A stretch of DNA of 5,151 nucleotides from Rickettsia endosymbiont of Bryobia graminum (GTDB lineage: Bacteria > Pseudomonadota > Alphaproteobacteria > Rickettsiales > Rickettsiaceae). Positions 1 to 5,151 of the stretch are shown here, piece by piece. The notes under the pieces were generated by a model. It worked only from the letters and a program-made list of their open reading frames with translations. It was not told the origin of the DNA and ran no database searches. Numbering within the stretch: position 1 is the stretch's first letter; each line of letters begins with the position of its first letter. The position numbers and the translations under genes are program-made. The stretch lies in the NCBI GenBank assembly GCA_020881085.1, contig JAJIYR010000135.1, positions 1 through 5,151 of the forward strand, given 5' to 3'.

Positions 1-76
1 TGCGTCCGTCTCGTTCTGTCTTATGACGTTCCTTCAACTTCTCTCTTTGTTCTTCTGTCAATACATTCTTACTCAC
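1..76 (-). CDS. IS630-family transposase, N-terminal fragment (cut by window edge)
   Basis: Reading leftward from a GTG at 76-74, the frame is open to the window edge and gives 25 residues beginning (M)SKNVLTEEQREKLKERHK and ending TERDGR. I recognise this as the N-terminus of IS630-type transposases common in Rickettsia. In these proteins a helix-turn-helix DNA-binding region comes first and a DDE catalytic domain follows; neither is inside the window. The GTG start is favoured by an AGGA sequence about four bases upstream on the coding strand (84-81). Transcription runs away from the tolC module and in the same direction as the broken gene at 104-1215. I could not place the terminal inverted repeat or the TA target duplication, because only one end is visible. 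It could be an intact element or a remnant. Confidence 0.75.
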   Translation of the reverse strand, partial: MSKNVLTEEQREKLKERHKTERDGR

Positions 77-103
77 AATGTCCTAAACTCTACAATAGCT
101 CTC

Positions 104-1215
104 CTATCTTTGCAACCCTTCATTTACTACGAACAGTATACCAATATTTTCAACTATATTATTTTTATTGGGCAGTGATTTTGTAGCTTCAGTTATTTTG
201 TTATAAATACTGAATATATTTTTTGCTGCTTTATGACAATAGTCTAATTTTTCCATTATATTTTTATTAGGAATTGATGCTTGAATAAGATTTTCTTTGG
301 CATGAGACAACTCCTCCTTAATAGTTTTTATTAAATTTTTATCAATACCTGAAATATCTCCTAAAATTTTAGTAATTTCATTAGTAAGTTTACTAATAAT
401 AGTTTTTGTTATATTACTTTTATCATGAGGAACGGTTTTGGATAATTCTATAATTTTTTTAATGATTCAATAGTTTTTGGGTTTTGTAAAACCGCACTTG
501 TAATTTGTTTAATAGATTTACTTTCTAATCGTAGTTCTGATATTTCTACTACAGAAACTCCTGTTATTTCTGATAGTTTCTCTACCTGCTGTGCTAAAAC
601 AAATTGTTCTTTTAAAGTTTTATGTTCTTTAACTTCAGTAAGTTTTATCTGGACTTTTGTTAATTTATCTTTCCAGTTATTTAACATATTTGTAAGATTT
701 TCAGTACTAATAGAAGAATTTTAATGTATCTAATATCCCGCTACTTTTAATTGCTATAGCTACTATGGGCATTTGGGTAGCTAATAGAGCAACAAAAAAA
801 TCACTTAAATAATCTACTATTTTTTTTGAAAGATTTGGATATAAACTATCAAGCCTTTTTTGAAATTCTATAATAGCTGAAATAATGCTTATTATATATT
901 CAATAAAACGAGCTTCAAATAAATAAAATTCCTCTTGAGCTTTTTCTTGTTCTTGGAGATATTTTTCTAGCTCATCAATAGATATTCCTATTGTATTCTT
1001 AAAAAGTTCTTCTATTGCTTTGCCATGCTCCTGGTCTTCTAAATTATAGAAAGCATTTTGTAAATGGCTCATTTGCTTTTTAAGAGCCTTAATATTATAA
1101 GAGAAAACCTTTAGTTTTTTTTAATATCAATTTTTAATTGCTCTAAAGAAGAAAGATTATTATTCGGTATAGAAGAACTTAATATTCCTAAAAAAGATGA
1201 ATTTATATTGGACAT
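104..1215 (-). pseudogene. Frameshifted gene for a long helical protein of unknown function
   Basis: One ancestral coding sequence is now split into four pieces. The start is ATG at 1215-1213, preceded by an in-frame TAG. Codons 1-34 are in one frame up to an A8 run (T8 on the plus strand, 1115-1122). The frame then moves to the one containing MSHLQNAFYNLEDQEHG and runs to a TAG at 709-707. It switches back at an A4 run (719-722) and reads through MLNNWKDKLTKVQ to a TAG at 450-448. It switches again at an A7 run (454-460) and reads to the TAG at 106-104. Adding one A, removing one A and adding one A restores a continuous reading of about 370 residues with no internal stop. The restored protein is rich in Lys, Glu, Ile and Leu and looks largely alpha-helical or coiled-coil. 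It has a hydrophobic stretch near residues 138-162 (FFVALLATQMP...IAIKSSGIL) that might be a membrane segment. I recognise no family or catalytic motif. The C-terminus may have been altered by the insertion sequence only about 30 bases downstream. Alternatives are assembly errors in homopolymers or rescue by transcriptional slippage. Confidence 0.75.
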
Positions 1216-1390
1216 AACAAACTAAGGTTTAAATTTGGGGTTATTGTATATTATTATAAATAAAAACAATAGTTATATTGCTCTTAAGGCTAATTTTTGC
1301 TATTTTACGTGCTAGCTTTACCACAATAGTTTAAAGTTTTGAAGCAAAATATCTTTAACTTGTTGTAGAAAGTTATAAGTTTCCTTAACA

Positions 1391-1416
1391 TAGAGTCAAT
1401 TAAGATATTGACTCTA
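1391..1416. promoter_or_regulatory. Perfect 10-bp inverted repeat upstream of tolC
   Basis: TAGAGTCAAT at 1391-1400 is followed by a 6-base spacer (TAAGAT) and its exact reverse complement ATTGACTCTA at 1407-1416. The repeat ends 31 bases before the tolC ATG. In the plus-strand transcript the stem would be followed by A residues rather than U, so it is not a standard terminator for that strand. Read on the minus strand the U run precedes the stem, so it does not fit there either. It could be an operator for a dimeric regulator or a hairpin in the tolC 5' untranslated leader. The right arm contains TTGACT (1408-1413), which resembles a -35 box, but I see no -10 box at 16-18 bases. The function is inferred from symmetry and position only. 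Confidence 0.5.
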
Positions 1417-1447
1417 AAAAATAATATTTAAAAGTCAAAATTATTAT

Positions 1448-2803
1448 ATGAATAAATTTATTTTTTTAACTGGTGCTATTTTATTAAATTATTCTGCTTT
1501 TGCAGTAGATTTAGATGAAGCGCTGACTAATGCGTATACTAAAAATAACGATTTACAGGTTATTAGAAATAATTTTTTAAATGAAATTGAGAGATTTCCT
1601 CAAGCTTTTTCTGAATTTATGCCTAGAGTAAACTATAATATTAATTATCAGGATAGTAAGAATAAGCCTGAGAGCAAGCTTGTTTCACGTATTCCTATAC
1701 ATACTAAATCTAAACAAGGGACTTTCACAATAGATCAGCCAATATTTAATGGAGGAAGTAGTGTTGCTGGCATGAAATCTGCTCAATCAGCTTTTAGAGC
1801 TTCACGAGCTAAATATTATGCAGAAGAACAAAGAGTATTATTAAATTTAATTAAGTCTTATCTTGATTGTTATGAAGCTCAAGAAAAATATAATATTTCA
1901 GAAATTAGTCTAAAGACAAACAGGCAGCAACTTGATACTACAGAAGAAAAACTAAAGTTAGGAGAGGCTACGCTAATAGATTTAGCTACTGCTAAGTCTG
2001 GTCTTACAACGGCTGAAACTAATAAGCTGACAGCATATGCTGATTATCAGGCAAAGAAAGCTAATTTTGTTAGGGTGTTTGGTATAGAAGCTCAAGATAT
2101 TGGGATGCCAGGATTGCCAGATAATATACCAAATTCCCGAGAGATTTTTTTACAAAGGGCGGTAAATGTTAATCCTAATATAGATAGTTTAAGACATGCC
2201 ATGAAAAGCCAGAAAGCTACAGAATTAGCTACAAAAGCTCAGCTATTGCCTACAGTAAGTTTAAGATTACAAACTGGTAAAAGTTATTATAAACCAGAGA
2301 GTCCAATAACTCAACAGTTTAATACCAGAAGTACGACAACAACCTTATCTGTAAATATACCGATTTATGGTCAAGGTGGGGTTGAATATTCAAAAATTAG
2401 AACAGCAAAAAATAACACTAGAAATGCAGCTATTCAGCTTGATGATGCAGTGAGACAAGTACAGGCAGGTGTTATTAGTAGTTGGGAAGGGTTTGAAGCA
2501 GCGAAGTCTAAGATTATTGCTACAACGCAAGCTGTAGAAGCAGCTCAAATATCATATGAAGGAACTATGCAAGAAGAGATAGTTGGTTCTAAGACTATGT
2601 TAGACGTATTAACTGCAGAGGAGAAATTATATAATGCAAGAATAGCAAAAGTTGATGCTCATAGAGATGCTATTTTAGCTGCCTATCAAATTAAGTCATT
2701 CATCGGTGAACTAACAGCAAGAAGTTTAAAATTAAAAGTAAAATACTTTACTCCAGAAGATGAGTTTAAACGTTTAAAAACAAAACTTGTTATAGGTACT
2801 TAA
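1448..2803 (+). CDS. tolC: TolC-family outer-membrane efflux/secretion protein
   Basis: The 451-residue product matches the usual size of TolC, the trimeric outer-membrane channel that joins inner-membrane transporters to form type I secretion and multidrug-efflux conduits. Residues 1-19 form a Sec signal peptide (Lys3, hydrophobic core FIFLTGAILL, likely cleavage at AFA|VD). Two homologous outer-membrane-efflux repeats follow. The first spans about 21-225, with DQPIFNGGS at 96-104 and LGEATLIDLATA at 171-182. The second spans about 240-430, with NIPIYGQGG at 303-311 and VGSKTMLDVLTAEEKL at 379-394. These paired motifs are the internal duplication typical of TolC: beta-barrel strand segments followed by long periplasmic helices. 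The first ATG gives the complete signal peptide and is the chosen start; no Shine-Dalgarno site is visible, as in many Rickettsia genes. It is intact and probably heads an operon with the PopZ-like gene four bases downstream and the RARP-1-like gene after it. The family assignment is firm. The partner transporter is not in this window. Confidence 0.93.
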   Translation: MNKFIFLTGAILLNYSAFAVDLDEALTNAYTKNNDLQVIRNNFLNEIERFPQAFSEFMPRVNYNINYQDSKNKPESKLVSRIPIHTKSKQGTFTIDQPIFNGGSSVAGMKSAQSAFRASRAKYYAEEQRVLLNLIKSYLDCYEAQEKYNISEISLKTNRQQLDTTEEKLKLGEATLIDLATAKSGLTTAETNKLTAYADYQAKKANFVRVFGIEAQDIGMPGLPDNIPNSREIFLQRAVNVNPNIDSLRHAMKSQKATELATKAQLLPTVSLRLQTGKSYYKPESPITQQFNTRSTTTTLSVNIPIYGQGGVEYSKIRTAKNNTRNAAIQLDDAVRQVQAGVISSWEGFEAAKSKIIATTQAVEAAQISYEGTMQEEIVGSKTMLDVLTAEEKLYNARIAKVDAHRDAILAAYQIKSFIGELTARSLKLKVKYFTPEDEFKRLKTKLVIGT

Positions 2804-2807
2804 TCTT

Positions 2808-3251
2808 ATGACCATAGAGCATAAAAAAAGCGCAGATATGTCCGTACAAGAGATATTAAAATCTGTAAAGCAAGTAATTAATAACTGTGATGATAATGAT
2901 GATATTTTGGAATTAAAAGATATATTTGTTGAGCCAAAAATTATAGAGAAGGTTGCATTAGAAAGTAAGATAGAGGATAATTTAACTGAAGAAGAAAATG
3001 TAAAAATATTACAAGAATCATTAATATCAGATAAATCAGTAGTGGAGACAACTAATATTTTACAAAATTTTTCAGAAGTTGTTAAAGGAGAGATAAATAA
3101 AGGAACAGAAAAAATTAAAACTGTAGAGGATCTAGTAGTTGAGATGATAAAACCGCAATTAAGTGGATGGTTAGACAAAAATTTGCCATCCCTTGTAAGG
3201 GAGCTAGTAGAAAAAGAAATTCAAAGATTAATTCCAGAAGATCAAAAATAA
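2808..3251 (+). CDS. PopZ/DUF2497-family protein, putative polar organiser
   Basis: The 147-residue protein has the two conserved ends of the alphaproteobacterial PopZ (DUF2497) family. Near the N-terminus is a short helix MSVQEILKSVKQVI (11-24), comparable to the partner-binding helix of PopZ. The C-terminal region (about 102-145) contains KTVEDLVVEMIKPQL then SGWLDKNLPSLVRELVEKEI, which matches the oligomerisation helices and their WLD-NLP signature. The region between them is acidic and helical, with no proline from residue 44 to 115, unlike the proline-rich linker of Caulobacter PopZ. In Caulobacter, PopZ self-assembles at cell poles and anchors the chromosome-partitioning machinery; the same role here is an inference. 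The protein has no signal peptide or membrane segment, so it is cytoplasmic. The ATG used lies four bases after the tolC stop, which suggests co-transcription and perhaps translational coupling. The ATG at 2838 (Met11) is an alternative start that would still keep the conserved N-terminal helix. Confidence 0.8.
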   Translation: MTIEHKKSADMSVQEILKSVKQVINNCDDNDDILELKDIFVEPKIIEKVALESKIEDNLTEEENVKILQESLISDKSVVETTNILQNFSEVVKGEINKGTEKIKTVEDLVVEMIKPQLSGWLDKNLPSLVRELVEKEIQRLIPEDQK

Positions 3252-3344
3252 CAAGTAATTGATATTATATCTTTGAATTTAAGTGAATAATTAAAAATTA
3301 GAAGAATTTAATTTTTGTAACCAAAATATGTGTAGGGATTAATA

Positions 3345-4934
3345 ATGTATTTTACTTTAGCTTTAGACATAAAAGGTATCAATATTGTTTTTTTTAAACC
3401 TAAATTAAACATTAAGAACATTTTGTTGATATTGTTAATGGTTGTTTTTCTAATAGTTGTTGATGCCAATTCAGCTCCACCATCTCTTCCTCCTGCTTTA
3501 CCTAAAGAAGAAAATACTAAAATAATTAATAAAGAATCAAAACATAAAAGTTCATTCTTTGACAAAATTTTTAGGTCTGAAAGATCTGATAATAATGAAT
3601 CAGAAAAGCCAATACAGCAAGTAATTCCAGAAGTAGATAAAGAGAATAGTAATAATACAGAAAATGTAGATGACTTTATTAATTTAGGTGATAAAAAATT
3701 GCCTGTCTTAGAAAATTCAGGATTAGATACTAAGGATATTACAACTCCAGAGCAAGGAAATATTAAGCAACAGAATGATAGCATAAATACTTTAATTCCC
3801 TCTCTACCGCCACAAGTTCAGGATGATCGGAATCTATATACTAGCCCAGTAAAAAATAATGATACACCAGCATCATCAACCTTAGAAAATGAAGTAGGAA
3901 ATAGAGGTAATAATATTGAACCGTTTGTCCAAGCATTACCACCCGTACTTCCACCAGCTAAAGTTGAAGTGCCTCAAATGGATAGCAAAGCTGCCAATGG
4001 AGAGGTAACACCTGTTACGAATACTACTCCTCCTAGTCAGTTAGTGCCAGTAGAGGTACCAGTCTTGCCTCCTATATCTATACCAGAGCCTGAAGTTATC
4101 AAACCTTTATCAGATAAGAAAGATAGTAATGCGAAGATACAGCCATCTCTACCATCAGACAAAGTTACTCCTTCTATATCAACAACAGGATCTAAAGATA
4201 ATATTAAGACTGATGTTGAACAAAATAATTCTTCCCCTGGAAAATTATTATTGGATAAGGTGAAAATACCTGTTCCAGTATTTGTAGGAGATAATAAGCC
4301 AGCTATAGAAGCGAAAGAAGAGCAGGAGAAGAATAAACGGAAATTACCAGAACCGACAGTAGTAACAACTACTCGAGCTCCTATAGTAGAAAAGAATATT
4401 CCTAAACAAGAAATGTCTGAGGAATTGGTACAATTTATAAATAATGAAACACAAATGTTGCTATTGCCCAATGATGATATAGTTTTGGGAAAGCTTATAG
4501 ATGATGCAAGAATAGAACAAATGGATATGTATTCATTTGTGACTGAGTTTAAGAAAATTTATGATAGAGATAAAAGAAAAAATCAAAGACAGCAAATTGA
4601 TAATTTTATTAACAATTATAGTAATAATTTTCGAACTCTTTATATTATGCCATGTAATGTAATGAATATGGCATTTAATACTATTATAAAAAATGATCTA
4701 TCATCTTTGAGGGGGTTATTAGATAATTATCCAATATTACAAAGAAAAGGAGAGAGAAATAATACACTTCTTCATATAGCAGCAGAACAAAATAATTATT
4801 ATATTGCAAAGTTTCTGATTATTAGGGGAATAAATATTAATCCTATTAATGATGATTGCAAAACATCTTTAGATATAGCGCAGGAGGAGTGTAATGGTAA
4901 TATTGCTTGCCTGAAAAAAAAGGAAAGAATATAG
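3345..4934 (+). CDS. rarp-1: RARP-1-like ankyrin-repeat envelope/secreted protein
   Basis: The 529-residue product resembles Rickettsia ankyrin repeat protein 1. Residues 1-44 carry an extended basic N-region, a hydrophobic core (about 25-39, NILLILLMVVFLIVV) and a likely signal-peptidase site at NSA|PP, so export by Sec is expected. There is no lipobox cysteine. Residues 45-350 are low-complexity and probably disordered, rich in Asn, Asp, Lys, Ser and Pro. Proline clusters recur: PPSLPPALP (45-53), IPSLPP (151-156), LPPVLPP (198-204), VPVLPP (238-243) and QPSLP (266-270). Residues 355-440 are more ordered and helical. Ankyrin repeats follow: a divergent unit at about 440-470, a clear one with TLLHIAAEQNNYYIAKFLI at 474-492, and a degenerate final unit with KTSLDIAQEE (506-515). 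The ATG at 3345 follows an AGGGA site at a plausible distance. As recalled from the literature, R. typhi RARP-1 was reported secreted through TolC and R. parkeri RARP-1 was reported periplasmic and needed for efficient infection. The adjacency to tolC here fits either view. The 93-base gap from the previous gene could hold its own promoter, but none is convincing. Confidence 0.82.
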   Translation: MYFTLALDIKGINIVFFKPKLNIKNILLILLMVVFLIVVDANSAPPSLPPALPKEENTKIINKESKHKSSFFDKIFRSERSDNNESEKPIQQVIPEVDKENSNNTENVDDFINLGDKKLPVLENSGLDTKDITTPEQGNIKQQNDSINTLIPSLPPQVQDDRNLYTSPVKNNDTPASSTLENEVGNRGNNIEPFVQALPPVLPPAKVEVPQMDSKAANGEVTPVTNTTPPSQLVPVEVPVLPPISIPEPEVIKPLSDKKDSNAKIQPSLPSDKVTPSISTTGSKDNIKTDVEQNNSSPGKLLLDKVKIPVPVFVGDNKPAIEAKEEQEKNKRKLPEPTVVTTTRAPIVEKNIPKQEMSEELVQFINNETQMLLLPNDDIVLGKLIDDARIEQMDMYSFVTEFKKIYDRDKRKNQRQQIDNFINNYSNNFRTLYIMPCNVMNMAFNTIIKNDLSSLRGLLDNYPILQRKGERNNTLLHIAAEQNNYYIAKFLIIRGININPINDDCKTSLDIAQEECNGNIACLKKKERI

Positions 4935-5000
4935 CTGTTAAATAATTTTCTTTCTAACTTGAAGAGTCAGGGATTTCTTAATGATAGAATAAAGTATCTC

Positions 5001-5024
5001 AGATAAGAGCAGTCAAACTTATCT
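5001..5024 (+). terminator. Weak stem-loop after the RARP-1-like gene
   Basis: AGATAAG (5001-5007) and CTTATCT (5018-5024) form a perfect 7-bp stem with a 10-base loop, 66 bases after the rarp-1 stop codon. The stem is AT-rich, and only a short, interrupted T tract (within 5032-5039) follows at a distance, so termination would be weak. It could equally be a chance repeat or part of the left end of the downstream IS200/IS605 element. No better terminator is visible between 4935 and 5077. Confidence 0.3.
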
Positions 5025-5052
5025 AATTAAATCTCTTTTGGGTATATTCCCG

Positions 5053-5064
5053 GCCGCTTGCGGC
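5053..5064 (+). mobile_element. GC-rich hairpin at the left end of an IS200/IS605-type element
   Basis: GCCGC (5053-5057), TT, GCGGC (5060-5064) is a perfect compact hairpin in sequence that is otherwise very AT-rich. It lies 13 bases before the TnpA start codon. IS200/IS605 elements have subterminal hairpins at each end that are recognised as single strands by the Y1 transposase. IS200 leaders are also known to form structures that dampen tnpA translation. The position fits the left-end hairpin, but the exact element boundary and the other end cannot be seen here. Confidence 0.55.
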
Positions 5065-5077
5065 GTAATATGGAGGA

Positions 5078-5151
5078 ATGAGCAAATATATACACAAAAG
5101 TCATAATGTTACGGTACTGCTGTATCACATGGTATTTCCAGCAAAATATCG
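5078..5151 (+). CDS. tnpA: IS200/IS605-family Y1 transposase TnpA, N-terminal fragment (cut by window edge)
   Basis: From ATG 5078 the frame is open to the window end and gives 24 complete codons: MSKYIHKSHNVTVLLYHMV then FPAKY. This matches the N-terminus of IS200-type TnpA, where the first beta-strand (VTVLLYHMVFPAKYR) precedes the HUH motif and the catalytic tyrosine, both outside the window. These enzymes move single-stranded DNA by peel-and-paste transposition. A GGAGG sequence at 5072-5076 sits only one base from the ATG, closer than normal for a ribosome-binding site. Together with the hairpin just upstream, this may keep expression low. Higher GC just upstream sets it apart from the neighbouring module and suggests an inserted element. 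Confidence 0.8.
   Translation, partial: MSKYIHKSHNVTVLLYHMVFPAKY

Noticed and set aside
104..310. Possible separate small gene starting at TTG 310 with AAGGAGGAG directly in front
   Set aside because: The AAGGAGGAG is coding sequence (Lys-Glu-Glu) of an open frame that continues upstream to about 455. The segment is better explained as the last part of the broken gene.
1243..1306. Promoter-like boxes in the divergent intergenic region (TTGTTT-15-TACAAT on the minus strand; TTGCTC-17-TATTTT on the plus strand)
   Set aside because: The matches are partial, and AT-rich DNA gives many such pairs. I could not support a specific promoter for either gene.
1216..1447. Rickettsia palindromic element, tRNA or small RNA gene in the intergenic region
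   Set aside because: Apart from the 10-bp inverted repeat I see no long palindrome, cloverleaf or other RNA signature.
2774..3178. Minus-strand open frame of about 134 codons opposite the PopZ-like gene
   Set aside because: Its product is Ser/Thr/Ile/Phe-rich in the way expected of the complement of an AT-rich, Glu/Lys/Asp-rich gene. The plus strand has the recognisable family motifs.
3259..3293. TTGATA followed by TAATTA as a promoter for the RARP-1-like gene
   Set aside because: The spacing of 23 bases is too long for a standard sigma-70 promoter.
3293..3316. AAAAATTA / TAATTTTT inverted repeat between the PopZ-like gene and rarp-1 as a terminator
   Set aside because: The 8-bp stem is made only of A and T and would be very weak. 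Such repeats are expected by chance at this base composition.
3308..4471. Two minus-strand open frames opposite the RARP-1-like gene
   Set aside because: They are low-complexity antisense shadows of the repetitive Asn/Lys/Pro-rich coding region and lack recognisable domains.

Overview
This window looks like a piece of a Rickettsia (or close Rickettsiaceae) chromosome. It is strongly AT-rich, its genes mostly lack clear Shine-Dalgarno sites, and one gene is decaying. The consecutive genes tolC, a PopZ/DUF2497-family gene and a RARP-1-like ankyrin gene match a trio I recall from Rickettsia. Two transposase fragments are cut by the window edges, which suggests a Rickettsia genome with many mobile elements. 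I cannot name the species from sequence alone.

Layout. Bases 1-76 (minus strand) hold the first 25 codons of an IS630-type transposase. Bases 104-1215 (minus strand) hold one broken gene for a helical protein of about 370 residues. It now lies in four pieces across two frames, and each junction is repaired by one base in a run of A residues (mRNA sense). Bases 1216-1447 are a divergent intergenic region with a perfect 10-bp inverted repeat (1391-1416) just upstream of tolC. Bases 1448-4934 (plus strand) carry the intact module: a TolC-family outer-membrane efflux protein (1448-2803), a small PopZ-like polar organiser (2808-3251, four bases after the tolC stop), and a RARP-1-like protein (3345-4934) with a signal sequence, a long low-complexity proline-rich region and C-terminal ankyrin repeats. 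Bases 4935-5077 are non-coding and contain a weak stem-loop and then a GC-rich hairpin. Bases 5078-5151 begin an IS200/IS605-type TnpA.

How the genes fit together. TolC is the outer-membrane duct of type I secretion and drug-efflux systems. From the literature as I recall it, RARP-1 of R. typhi was reported as TolC-dependent and secreted, whereas RARP-1 of R. parkeri was reported as periplasmic and important for infection. The gene order here supports a functional link between TolC and RARP-1 in the cell envelope. The PopZ-like gene between them raises the possibility that the module is tied to a cell pole, which is inference. The left part of the window looks like a decaying accessory gene beside an insertion sequence.
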